Under the pieces are notes generated by a model. That model was not told the origin of the DNA. It saw only the letters and a list, made by a program, of their open reading frames with translations, and ran no database searches. The translations under genes and the position numbers were made by a program. Below, in pieces: positions 37,664-47,700 of a DNA stretch of 64,000 nt. Origin of the DNA: Seminavis robusta (taxonomy: Eukaryota > Bacillariophyta > Bacillariophyceae > Naviculales > Naviculaceae); contig CAICTM010000387.1 of the NCBI GenBank assembly GCA_903772945.1, positions 1 to 64,000 of the forward strand, read 5' to 3'. Every line of letters begins with the position of its first letter. The first letter of the stretch is position 1.

Positions 37664-40600
37664 TCAATTGTCGTCGTTCTTCGAGGAGGCTCTGTCCTTT
37701 AGGTCATTCAACTGAGACATTGCCGGCTTCACTGTTCTGGATTTCTTGCTCTTGGCCGTGCTCTTTTTCGACAGCTCCTCTAGTGCAGAAGTGGGCTTGC
37801 TTTCTGTTCTACCCCTATCGTCACTTGGCGGCTTCTTTCTTCGCTTCTTTGAAGCCGTCTCGTCCAACAAATCAAGGGCAGGGCGGACCAGTTTGTCTTT
37901 TCTCCGTGCGGATGATGATGTTCTGCTCCCACTACTAGATGACGACCGCTTCTTGGACTCTTTCTTTCTGGGAAGGGGGGGAGGCTCGAACGGATCATCG
38001 TCGTCGCCTGGGATGTCGCCGAGCAGGATATCAGCATCGAACGGATTGTCGTCGTCAGATTCTAAGCCGTCCAGCAAGCTACTCTCATCGCTCTTCTTCC
38101 TCCTCTTCCCTTTCTTTTTCTTTGGTTTCTTTTCGGAAGAGCCCCTGAGTTCGTCGTCGTCGTCGTCGTCGTCGTCATCATCATCATCATCATCTGAGGA
38201 CCATTCTCCATATCCGTATTTGCGGGCCAATGAGGTAACGCCACTAGCAGCACCAGCTTCACTCGGTGGCACCACATCTCCGGGATAAGCCCCCAACAAA
38301 CTTCTCGACATCAAGTTGTTCGATGTCACGGCTGCACGGATTTGCCCTACGACACCGCTTCCGCCATCCTTGTCACTGGGACGTGGACCAGAAGTCCTCC
38401 TTCGAACAGAATCTCTCGTCAGAGCTTCAGCGTTCAGGGTCGACTTTTTCTTGCGCTTTTTGCGACTAGATCGGGATGAACCGCCACCGAATTCCATTTC
38501 CAGACCAACTTCCATTGCAGGTCCTGTCGGCCCTATTCCAAACTTGACTGTGACTGGCGAATCATTTTCTTTCTCCGCTGACAGGCCATCTAGGACCCAA
38601 TCGACGTCGCTCTCCTCATCTTCGTCATATTGATAAGCCCTTTTCTTCTTTGATCTCTTTGACTTTTTCTTTCGTTCTGATTGTGCAAGATCTTCGTCTT
38701 CATCCCCTGCGTACGCGTTCACAGCCTCGTCATGATACGGGCCCAAACCGTGCCTTCTCATGAAAGCAGCGCTGACATGTTTGTATCTTGCAGCTTGAAT
38801 GTCACCAACACGCTCCAGTGTTGCCAGGGCGTCCTGATCAGCTTGTTTGCTCATCTTTCTCCGTTGTTTCCCCTTTACAGGCATTCGCCCGCCAGAGTAG
38901 ATCTGATGCATGGACCCGGCTCCCGATTTTGGCCCATCCCCTGGAAGGTACTCTCTTGCAGCCATGCTTCTTTGAAGGCCAGTCGGCGCCAGCTTTACCC
39001 ACAAGAAGGCAACCAAATCTGATAATTGTGGCACGTACAATTGTACCCATTCCACAACGAATACCAGAGCAAGGACCAAAACATGACCGATTGGGCCTTG
39101 TCCCAATAAGAATCGATAAAGACCGTTTGGCACTCGAATGGGTTCCACATCCTTTTCATCCTCTGCTGGTTCCGCTGGCGATTGACCATCAGATTGTGCT
39201 GCCTTGACCACGTTGCTTTCTTGCACAGCGCTATCTGTTTCTTCCGTGGAATCAATTGCTGTGGTGGCAGCGACGACTTTCTTCTTACGACTCTTCGTAG
39301 ACTTCCTTCTCTTCACAGTTGGTAGAGCTGCGTCCTCTTCAACAGAAGCGACACCCGGTGCTGATTCATTAAAAGGGTCGTCTTCTGCTTCTTCTGCTCC
39401 CTTATCCTGGCAAATCGGAGACGGTTCCTCCGCATCCTCAGAAATCGCAGCTTCCATCATATCATCGTCGTCGTCACCATCATCATCACCGCCCATTGCA
39501 GGCACGGCAACGTCATCATGATCCACTTGCAACAACCCCTCATCATCAATGTCTGCGAGTGTCGTGGATTCACTGGATTGCGCCACAAATGCTGGTTTAC
39601 GAGACTTTTTCCTTGACTTTCGCCTCTCCTTTGGCTGTGACACGGCGTCTTCATCTCGTGCACTGCTCTCATCGTCAGCAAGTTCAACGTTCTCTGCACT
39701 CAGAGGAACCTGTTCCTCTTGCCTTCTGGAAACTGCTTCAACTGGATCTGTACTTGTCTCCTTGGCTGGTTGCCGCAGTGCCGTTGTGGATTGTTGTTGA
39801 TCGTCAATATCCTCTAGTTTGGTTGCCATTACAGTGTCAATATATCTCTCCAAGGCGTCTTCTTCCTCTTCTTCCTCTCTTGCCACAACATCCACACCCC
39901 TTTCATCCTTGTCATCGCGTTCGTCCTCTATTCCCAAATCTCTGTTGGATACGGTTGCCACCAGTCTATCAATATACTCATCCAACTCCACGGCCGTGAG
40001 CAACTGGTCAATGTAGGCATCCAAAGGAGAGTCTGGTTCCATCTCGCCACTTTCTCTAGGGGCTGCTGTAATGACGGCAGCTTGGTCCATGGCGGGTATT
40101 GTTGTCGTAATGCTACTGGCCAAAATGGCATTTTCTCCTTGTGGTTGCTGCTGTGGAACCACCGATGTGGTCGTTGCCAAGAGAAAGTCAATATACCGAT
40201 CCAATGCTCGATCGGCGTCATAATCTTGTTCCAGAAAGTCAATATATCGATCCAGAGCACGATCATTGTCATAATCTTCTTGCAGGAACTCAATGTATCG
40301 ATCCAACGTCTCGTCGTCTTCGTCGTGATCGTCATCATCGCCTCCACCACCACCACCTTGTCGTTGTTCTGCCCCTTCGGATGTATCCTCCCAAAACGTA
40401 CTTGTGGTAGTGGTAGTGGTGCCATCATCCTTCTTTAATGGTGATGCTGCGTCACCATCTTGTTCTGGAATTTGAGTCTCATCATCCAATGGCAAGCGGC
40501 GAACATCATTGCGACTGCTTTTCGTCAATGCTTTGGCTTTCATGAGAGAAGCTGTAGAATGGTATGTCTCTTCTCTCGCTGTTGGTGCTTGTCGCTCCTT

Positions 40601-41014
40601 ATCAGCGTTGAGGATTGTAGCGGTATCTTTGGGGTTACCATTAGTTTGTACCGGTAGTACATCTCGTGTTGTTGTCGTGTCGGTATTAGGACTATTACTG
40701 GTAGTAGTTGCAGGACAATAGGTAGCAATCAAAAAGTCAATATACCGGTCAATTTCTTCTTCTGAAGCCTCTCGAACCCTCTTGTTCTTCTTGTTGTTGA
40801 TGTTGTGTCTGGTACTTCCACCTCGACATTCCAGCAGTAATTGGCTATGTTGTCTGTTGTTGGATGGAAGCATATTCGTTGCCTCCTTATCTGTCAATAA
40901 TCCATCCACTACCAACTGTCTTCTACTATACCCCAAGGAAACGACTAGGCGAACGCAACATAGTAGTATTGCCGACGCTGACAGCAAATACTGTAGTGAC
41001 AGTGATACCCTCAT
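37664..41014 (-). CDS. Asp/Ser/Lys-rich membrane or secreted protein with LDRYIDFL repeats
   Basis: 1116 residues, intronless. The N-terminus is a signal peptide or anchor (SLQYLLSASAILLCCVRLVVS). Residues 88-394 carry seven copies of a short motif, L-D-x-Y-I-D-x-L: 89, 238, 255, 272, 331, 344 and 388. Three of them (238-278) are spaced 17 apart in EDYD-rich helical sequence. The middle is acidic with Lys-Ser-Arg clusters (KERRKSRKKSRKPAF, VKRRKSTKSRKKKVV). One hydrophobic segment (VLVLALVFVVEWVQLYV) lies near residue 660. The C-terminal third mixes poly-Asp with KKPKKKKGKRRKKS and SKKRSSSSSGSRTSSS. The Lys/Ser clusters recall silaffin-type KxxK motifs, but so would any nuclear charged protein. 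Function unknown. Confidence 0.75.
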   Translation of the reverse strand: MRVSLSLQYLLSASAILLCCVRLVVSLGYSRRQLVVDGLLTDKEATNMLPSNNRQHSQLLLECRGGSTRHNINNKKNKRVREASEEEIDRYIDFLIATYCPATTTSNSPNTDTTTTRDVLPVQTNGNPKDTATILNADKERQAPTAREETYHSTASLMKAKALTKSSRNDVRRLPLDDETQIPEQDGDAASPLKKDDGTTTTTTSTFWEDTSEGAEQRQGGGGGGDDDDHDEDDETLDRYIEFLQEDYDNDRALDRYIDFLEQDYDADRALDRYIDFLLATTTSVVPQQQPQGENAILASSITTTIPAMDQAAVITAAPRESGEMEPDSPLDAYIDQLLTAVELDEYIDRLVATVSNRDLGIEDERDDKDERGVDVVAREEEEEEDALERYIDTVMATKLEDIDDQQQSTTALRQPAKETSTDPVEAVSRRQEEQVPLSAENVELADDESSARDEDAVSQPKERRKSRKKSRKPAFVAQSSESTTLADIDDEGLLQVDHDDVAVPAMGGDDDGDDDDDMMEAAISEDAEEPSPICQDKGAEEAEDDPFNESAPGVASVEEDAALPTVKRRKSTKSRKKKVVAATTAIDSTEETDSAVQESNVVKAAQSDGQSPAEPAEDEKDVEPIRVPNGLYRFLLGQGPIGHVLVLALVFVVEWVQLYVPQLSDLVAFLWVKLAPTGLQRSMAAREYLPGDGPKSGAGSMHQIYSGGRMPVKGKQRRKMSKQADQDALATLERVGDIQAARYKHVSAAFMRRHGLGPYHDEAVNAYAGDEDEDLAQSERKKKSKRSKKKRAYQYDEDEESDVDWVLDGLSAEKENDSPVTVKFGIGPTGPAMEVGLEMEFGGGSSRSSRKKRKKKSTLNAEALTRDSVRRRTSGPRPSDKDGGSGVVGQIRAAVTSNNLMSRSLLGAYPGDVVPPSEAGAASGVTSLARKYGYGEWSSDDDDDDDDDDDDDDELRGSSEKKPKKKKGKRRKKSDESSLLDGLESDDDNPFDADILLGDIPGDDDDPFEPPPLPRKKESKKRSSSSSGSRTSSSARRKDKLVRPALDLLDETASKKRRKKPPSDDRGRTESKPTSALEELSKKSTAKSKKSRTVKPAMSQLNDLKDRASSKNDDN

Positions 41015-41385
41015 CTCTTGACAAAGTTACAGGTGGAGGTATAGTCCGGTACCACTAATAGGCCTTTTGATTGAAAGAGCAGCTTGTAAAATAGTGCAAA
41101 TGTCCCTGCCAAGCTTGCTATGGTAGAAACAGAGACAGTGGTAGCCGATGTTGCTTGGATATACGGTAGAGGCAGCTAAAGGAGACTCGACTGCTCCCTC
41201 TCTTCGTGGTTGACACACAAACACAAAGATTTTGGTGAAGGCCGGAAAACAAAAATATACCAGCTAGTGATGGCGTTGGGCTGGATTTGGTCGTTGCGTC
41301 AAGTGCGATCATTTTGGATCTTCCTGTCGGAGGCCAGACTGATCTACCGGTATCTCTAACCCTCTGAAGATATCGGTACCTTTAA
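41015..41385. other. Intergenic, no gene seen
   Basis: Upstream side of the LDRYIDFL-repeat gene; no supported feature besides short palindromic words. Confidence 0.5.
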
Positions 41386-41572
41386 GTTATTGCTGCATTT
41401 TGAGTTTATTGCAGCATTTTGAGTTTATTGCAGCATTTTGAGCTTATTGCAGCATTTTGAGCTTATTGCAGCATTTTGAGCTTATTGCAGCATTTTGAGC
41501 TTATTGCAGCCTTTCGAGCTTATTGCAGCATTTCGAACTTATTGCAGCATTTCGAACTTATTGCAGCATTTC
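41386..41572 (+). repeat. Minisatellite, 19-bp unit
   Basis: About ten copies of TTATTGCAGCATTTTGAGC, with TTTTGAG drifting to TTTCGAA at the right end. It runs directly into the N gap, so its true length is unknown. Confidence 0.95.
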
Positions 41573-41586
41573 NNNNNNNNNNNNNN
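41573..41586. other. Assembly gap (14 N) in the 19-bp minisatellite
   Basis: Unresolved bases at the right end of the tandem array; the array has probably been collapsed here. Confidence 1.
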
Positions 41587-41747
41587 AGCAATAACATGCT
41601 ATGCACAACATGCGGAACATGCGCATGGCACAAGCCACCGTTGACTGTCACTCCACAATTGCAAAGGGACGTCCCGAGTAAAGATTGGTAACATAGAGTA
41701 CGGTAGCTAAAGAAAGAAGCACGAGCCTTCCACTAAAACAAGACAGG

Positions 41748-43130
41748 ATGTCTGCAAGGTCAGCAGGAAATCCTCCAAGGAAAGAAACATCCTCGTCGGA
41801 CGCAGCAGAAGAAGCCGTCTCCTTGATGGTTCCAACGCATCTTTCTTATTCCCAACCAAGAATTTCCTTCCAAACCCCCACCACCACCAGCCACGGACTG
41901 GTGTTGCTCTTGGGTGCCATTCTGGCAGCTCTTGCACTGTTTCTGGCAGGCTTTTTGGCGGGTATCTACTATTCCAGTTCCCCTTATCCAGCCAACTTTT
42001 TATGCGAGTATTATCATCACCTCAATAGAAGTAATGAGAGCAACGACGAGTCCGCCGCCGTGTCGTACAAGTTCCTCGACACCCATAGAGGTCAGGAAAT
42101 CTTCCAAGAACTCGCCACCGAATTGAACCACGAGGGTCCCGCGGCCATGCTGGCGACCTTGACCACTCGCATGGCGAATGATTCTCAGTTGGAATCGTCC
42201 TGTCATCCTCTGGTACATCGATTGGGACGAGACTATATCTCGTCTCATTATCCTACTAGCAATTCCATATCCAACAGTCAGGATGATGGTAGTATACTGG
42301 AACAATGCTTGGACCATCTCTTGGACCAACCAGGAGCACCCCTGATTCGGACTTGCAATGCAGCCTACCTTCATGGCGTTATCGAACACTACTACTTACT
42401 CGAGCAAAAGCAACAAAAACAGAAACAACCAAACAACAACGTGACGGAGACAGAGCAGTTGCTACTACAACTTACGCGCGACGTGAATGACCAAGTCTGC
42501 CAACAGTTATTCGTCAACCCCAATTCCTCGGCATTGTCCAACAAATGGGAATGTCATCATGGCATTGGACATGGCATTCTACAATTCACACAACAGCTGC
42601 ACGATAAACTGGCACTCCAGCAAGCCCTGCAAATCTGTCTATTGGCAGAGGATGTCGATACCACTATTTGTCATAATGGACTCTTTATGGAATACTGGGC
42701 CAACATGAGGCGCCTCACCACGTTCGATGATAACAACAACAACAATCATAGAATCCAACAGACGTGTCAAGGGAAGTCCCTTGCCTGTTCCATTTACGCC
42801 CCCACGGCCTATTTGTTGCAACATCCACGCGACTATGTCGGAGCCATCCGAGTCTGTCAACACGGATACGAACCAGCGCAGCAACTCCAGCATCAAATCA
42901 TGTGCTATCAAGGAGTCGGAGTCCAAGCGGCCAAGGAAAACCTTGATGACTTTACACCGGTGGAAGCGGCCTGTTTGGCCGTCCCCAACAAGGGACTGCA
43001 AGCGGCGTGCATGTCCAAAGCGCTGACATACTACAAGGATTCGTTTGGTGTGGATTTTCTGCCCAAAGAACTCTGTGAACCACTTCAAGCCTTTCAATCC
43101 CTGTGTCAACGAATGTCAAATCGTTCCTGA
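41748..43130 (+). CDS. Single-pass membrane protein with conserved Cys/His motifs
   Basis: 460 residues, intronless. A Ser-rich cytosolic N-terminus is followed by one strong helix at about 49-75 (GLVLLLGAILAALALFLAGF), so the rest probably faces the lumen or the outside. That part repeats a Cys-plus-His pattern: SSCHPLVHRLGRDY, RTCNAAYLHGVIEHYYLL, WECHHGIGHGILQF, TTICHNGLFMEYW and VCQHGYEPAQQ, then single Cys residues near the end. The CHHGIGHG block and evenly spaced Cys suggest a helical fold held by disulphides or a metal or haem site. I do not recognise the family. Confidence 0.78.
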   Translation: MSARSAGNPPRKETSSSDAAEEAVSLMVPTHLSYSQPRISFQTPTTTSHGLVLLLGAILAALALFLAGFLAGIYYSSSPYPANFLCEYYHHLNRSNESNDESAAVSYKFLDTHRGQEIFQELATELNHEGPAAMLATLTTRMANDSQLESSCHPLVHRLGRDYISSHYPTSNSISNSQDDGSILEQCLDHLLDQPGAPLIRTCNAAYLHGVIEHYYLLEQKQQKQKQPNNNVTETEQLLLQLTRDVNDQVCQQLFVNPNSSALSNKWECHHGIGHGILQFTQQLHDKLALQQALQICLLAEDVDTTICHNGLFMEYWANMRRLTTFDDNNNNNHRIQQTCQGKSLACSIYAPTAYLLQHPRDYVGAIRVCQHGYEPAQQLQHQIMCYQGVGVQAAKENLDDFTPVEAACLAVPNKGLQAACMSKALTYYKDSFGVDFLPKELCEPLQAFQSLCQRMSNRS

Positions 43131-43327
43131 TGAGGATCGAATGAATGACTGATTCTTAGGAACGCTAGTTAGCTACATACATAATATTGGTTGAAACAAG
43201 CTGAGGTACTGTACGGTGGGATCCAAGAAGAATGAATGTTTTAACGCTAATGACTAGTTCACTATCCATCATCCACACAAGCTATCTACCAATACCGTAC
43301 CGGTAGGTGCAACAGACAGTTCGTTGC

Positions 43328-44966
43328 TTAGTTGCATCGATCAAAAAAGGGTGTCTTGAAGTCACGTTGATGAATCCAGAGATTGGCCGCATACTTGACA
43401 CCGTTCTTGACCGTAAAAGCGGCGTGTGCGGTACGGCGGTCTTGACTATCGGGGTTGCTCGAGTGGACGTTGGGGAAAAGAATGGCGGCACCCTTTTTGG
43501 GACGGATGGTCAAATCCATCACAGGAAAATAGGTTTCACCACCACTATTATACTCAGCATCGTTCAGGTAAATCAACATGGTCAGGGCTCGCACGCCCTG
43601 GGCACGATGCAAATCGGTAGGAATATAGTCGCTGTGGAGTTTGTACAATCCACCCTCCTCGTAACGAAGAATCTGAAAGAACTCCGAGTTCTTTTCAGGG
43701 ACATTGGTGACATTGCCAATCTTGGCCAGGATTTGTTGCGTGATCTTGTCTTCGTAGCATCTATGGTTGTTGTGGTTTTGGGGGTGATGGCATGTGTAGT
43801 AGAGCAGAAATGAAGAAAGTGAGTGATCCCAAACTAAATCAAACAAGGCAGACAGCGCCAACAAAACAAGATGGCTTACTGTTTCTCCCAACACCAGGCA
43901 TTAAAGCTGTTTCGGCTGTCGGAAGCCTTGGCTTTGTAGGTCCCATCAAAGTTTACTCCTTCGGCTTCGTAGGATTGTTTGTATCCCACAATACCACCCA
44001 AATAGATCAATCGGTCGCATTCCTCTTCGGTCAAAAAGTTCTCCAATGCCACTACCCATGGAAAATTCTTACCCTCTTCACTGGGATCTTTAAAGATGGG
44101 GACAAGTCCAGTTTGGGCTTCGGCAGGCTGGGAGAGAGCCACTGGTTTGTATTGTTTGTAGTGTGGATGCGTCATGATGTTTTCAAACATTTCATCGATA
44201 TCACCCGCTTCAAAGGCTTTTGGTGCTCGTTCATTGACAGGACATCGAATGCGGTGATCCAGCTTTTCGCAGGTTTGGCAGGCTAAGTTAAGGCGCCGCA
44301 TAAGACGGAGTGTTGTGGGTAAGCAACACTGTTGACTGATTAATCTCTTCTTCAATCAATGGGACAATACTCGTACTACTTACCAGGAGCGCAATTCACT
44401 TGCATCCATAGATGATTCTTTTGGCATTCTCCTTCGGTAGCCCATTTGCTGCAGAGTTTGTCTCGGTTAAAGCACTTGTCCTTGACGGAATGGTACATGG
44501 TCTTGGTCCGAATCTTGGTTGTCATGTACACATCGGCTTCTTGAACGAGCTTTTCAATGTCCGCGGCATTGTCTCCTGAGATTTCTTGGGGTTCTCCGTA
44601 CTCATTGTCAAAGAACTTGAGATTGGCTGGACACGCATTGCAGCTCAATTTGCAATGAGCCAACATGTACACAGGCTTGGTCTTGCACTCTCCTCGAGCT
44701 GCTTTCTCCTCGCAATCGTCTCGATCGTCGAGGCACATGTTTGTCATGCTAGAGCCATCGTTGGAGGAAAGATTCGCTTGCGAGGATGCCTCTTCGGGGT
44801 TGAGGCAGGTACCATCATCGTTGGGATTCAAACAAGTTTTGAGGTCTCCTTCATTCCCATCTCCAGTACTGCGTGGCGGGTCATCCGAAACGGATCCAGC
44901 GGAAGCCAGGCAGCTACTGCTAGCCAAGATAATTGAAGCTACGAAGAGAAAGGAGAGTTTCGTCAT
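43328..44966 (-). CDS. Prolyl 4-hydroxylase with two ShKT domains
   Basis: Exons 44966-44384, 44282-43880 and 43760-43328; introns of 101 and 119 bp; 472 residues. A signal peptide (LSFLFVASIILASSSCLAS) sends it to the secretory pathway. Two six-Cys ShKT domains follow: CLDDRDDCEEKAARGECKTK...CKLSCNAC and CFNRDKLCSKWATEGECQKN...CAPACQTC. The second is interrupted by intron 1. The Fe(II)/2-oxoglutarate catalytic domain has ILRYEEGGLYKLHSDYIPTD with the H-x-D pair, GGETYFPVMDLTIRPKKGAA, then the distal His (RRTAHAAF) and Lys (VKNGVKYAANLWIH). It should hydroxylate proline in secreted or cell-wall proteins. A paralogue lies at 57055-59134. Confidence 0.9.
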
Positions 44967-46013
44967 CTTTCTTGTGCGGCTCCTTTTGTTTTGAAGTCTG
45001 GAGACAGGGTGGTTGTTTTGCCGATGAAGAAAAAGTGAGCAAGTGGAGTGCTCTGTTTGAATTAGTGTCATTAAGCCTTTGGGTACCGCATTGTTTCAAT
45101 TATTAAACGCATCAGAGCTGTTCAAAGACAAGGCTTTTGAGCCACTTGGGGTGTGAACTCTGCTTTCCTTTTTTTGTGATGCCACCTTGGAGCCATGCAT
45201 GTGCTACTCTCAGTGGCACAAATCAAGTCCATCAAGGCTACTGCCCAGTTCAAAAAGCGTTCTATCAGTGCTCTTGACCTTTCTGTCAGCCTGTCTTTTA
45301 GCACTGCCACTACTCCTGGCTGCTTGGTGAATCCATTGTCATGGAAGCTTCTGCGAGCATTCGGGAGACCTGCAGGTTTCAGTGTTCAGTGTGTCTATGG
45401 TGTCATGGCTACATGAGTTTTAGAGCTTGCTGATACTTGAGCATTCGAAGAAATGATACATGTAGCTAATGTCCTTCTCTGAATAATTGGTGTTGATAAT
45501 TCTTTACTGGCCTAACATTATTTGCAGGAATCTTTCAGATACAGAACTGGTTGCCTGAGAGTGCTTCTTTGTAAGCTGAGCAGGGGGGGGGGCACTGGAT
45601 CCTGTCCAACTAGCTAGCTAGTGGCACACTCGTGCCTGTGACCTCTAACAACGCACGATCACCCTCGAACCAATTGCGGTGGAAAGTCTTGCACCAGAAC
45701 TTTGAGAGGAATGACACTGTCTTGTGTTTCTACTTGTGGCGAATCTGTTTGGTTTCAAGTCAAAAAGGTATCAAATAGTCATACCGCCATGCATCATCAC
45801 CGGAATCAATGATGAATACGTGATCAGTGGACTTCTTCTGCAGCAATTGAAGCGTTTTCATGTTCTCATTGCTTCACCCTGTGGTACCTGGCAACAAACA
45901 GTAAGGAAGGAACAATGAGGGTCAGTATGGCAAGAAAGGCGACAATGAATACGTCCCAAAACTGGTAGCATTTTCAAACAGGCAAGCATACAAACAAAAG
46001 AGCTTCTGGATGG
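44967..46013. other. Intergenic, no supported gene
   Basis: Short frames at 45122-45420 on both strands look like gene debris (possibly of a transposon), but nothing was recognised. Confidence 0.45.
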
Positions 46014-47246
46014 CTAGCTACTAGTTAACCGAGCAGGCTTACTAGACGAAACAGAGCACCATATCCAAAGAAATCGAATACTGGCAACGGGGCACCCAAA
46101 ACCAATCAAGAATGTTGCGAGCTGATAGCACATGCAATCCAAAACTTCCTCGCGAAAGCGTACCCACCTTGTGAAACCCCGCCATTGTTGTCTGCTGGAT
46201 TGTCCCTCCAGGTCCACCACCACGTCCGAGGATTTGCAGCTTGTGGACGACAAGCGTCTGCGTCCCAGTGACAGGGCCAGTCCCGTCAGCAGAGCAACTA
46301 CCACTATAAGAATGCATGGAATCGTATTGGATTTCCGCCAAATGATGAGATCTGGCTGGACACCAATACGTGTAGCGCGACACGTGCTCTTGAGGCATGC
46401 CTGGAAGACGGTATGGACCGGTGGGCCCTTCGGCCCGATATCGTTGTTGGCGTCAAAGTAGCTACAGTCTGGATTGGACCAAGCGTGCCAGCTGTACATG
46501 GTGAATCCTTCGGAACAAAAGTCCGTGTTGGTGTGTGGCTGTTGTTGTTGATCCTCGTCTTCATCTTCTTCCTGACGGCGCTGAGGGCGCGCTTGTCGAA
46601 ACAAAATGTGCCATGTCCGCCGTTCATTGGCACAAATGACGGATGCTGGATTGTCAATCGCATGATCGATGCCATGTTGGAGGCTGGAAAGGGATGGCAG
46701 CGAAATGACATTGTCAAAATCAATATTGATGACTGCGTTGTACCGAACAAAGTCATTCAGAAGGAGCTGTCTCTGGTTCGATCTTTCTGTGTAAATGTTG
46801 ATTTTAGTGTTTTCTTGCGTAAAGGACGCGGAACATCCTTGCTGCACTAGCACGGCTTGTAGTTCATGCATGGCTTCGGTATCTCCTTGTTGATAAAAGA
46901 TGTGTACGCGAACGCCTCCTTCATGCCCTTCATGATACCCATGACTTCTGGGACGTGTGGGATCATAGACGCGACATATTTCTTCGAGTTCCTTGTTGAC
47001 AATCCAGTTTTGACTTAGCTCCTTGAGTGAGGTGGTCCAGCCCACCAAGAGGAGTCGTTTGGTGGGATAATTGGAAAAGTCGGTGTAATGGAGTTCCTCC
47101 ATGGCGGCATCATAAAAGATGAAGGCCGGAATGGCAGCAAATGCCACCAGAACAAAGAGGAGGACCACGTAAAACACCCATTGAACACCACGAAGCTTGC
47201 TATTAATATTCCTTCTGCTGCCACTATTGCTCCTGATGCTTCTCAT
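46014..47246 (-). CDS. Membrane protein, glycosyltransferase-like
   Basis: 410 residues from the ATG at 47246; the frame is open to 47336, but only from a TTG. After a basic N-terminus comes an anchor helix (VFYVVLLFVLVAFAAIPAFI), the layout of a type II Golgi protein. The middle has RLLLVGWTTSLKEL, then FVRYNAVINIDFDNVISLPS, whose DFD could act as a DxD metal motif, and CANERRTWHIL. A second hydrophobic segment (IPCILIVVVALLTGLALSL) follows near residue 310. Family membership is tentative. The 5' end is 454 bp from the divergent gene at 47701, and the two may share a promoter. Confidence 0.65.
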   Translation of the reverse strand: MRSIRSNSGSRRNINSKLRGVQWVFYVVLLFVLVAFAAIPAFIFYDAAMEELHYTDFSNYPTKRLLLVGWTTSLKELSQNWIVNKELEEICRVYDPTRPRSHGYHEGHEGGVRVHIFYQQGDTEAMHELQAVLVQQGCSASFTQENTKINIYTERSNQRQLLLNDFVRYNAVINIDFDNVISLPSLSSLQHGIDHAIDNPASVICANERRTWHILFRQARPQRRQEEDEDEDQQQQPHTNTDFCSEGFTMYSWHAWSNPDCSYFDANNDIGPKGPPVHTVFQACLKSTCRATRIGVQPDLIIWRKSNTIPCILIVVVALLTGLALSLGRRRLSSTSCKSSDVVVDLEGQSSRQQWRGFTRWVRFREEVLDCMCYQLATFLIGFGCPVASIRFLWIWCSVSSSKPARLTSS

Positions 47247-47700
47247 GGTTGGCTGCAGTCTTTGCTCGCCGTCGATTGTCAAGTTGCGTTGAAAAAGACG
47301 AGTGTTTCTTGTTTTGAAGTGATGAATGAGTGACAAAGCGGTAGCTTATGACTCGTCACATTATCGGACATTCCTGGGAATCCTCAGTAGCTACGCTAAT
47401 TACCGTAGCTACGGTATCCATCGTCCACGTGCTAACTATCGAACATGAATTGGCGGTGGGTAGGGTAGAACCTTCGCTACTTGGCGATTGCAAATTTTGG
47501 GATGGCGGAGCCATTTCGAGACGAGCGCTTCAAAATTGGAGTGTCGGCTCGCTCTCTCGGCTTTTTCTTCTACCTTCGGAAATCAGCGAGCGATTTTTAG
47601 CGTGGAACTTCTGCCGCCAACACGTTCTCCACCACCATCCCTTAGCTTCCTCATCACGACCATCACAAGCAAACAGAGTAGCATCCACCTCCATCCGACC
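47247..47700. promoter_or_regulatory. Probable divergent promoter region
   Basis: The starts at 47246 (reverse) and 47701 (forward) leave 454 bp that must hold both promoters. It contains TACCGTAGCTACGGTA near 47400, a 16-bp perfect palindrome. No core element was identified. Confidence 0.45.
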
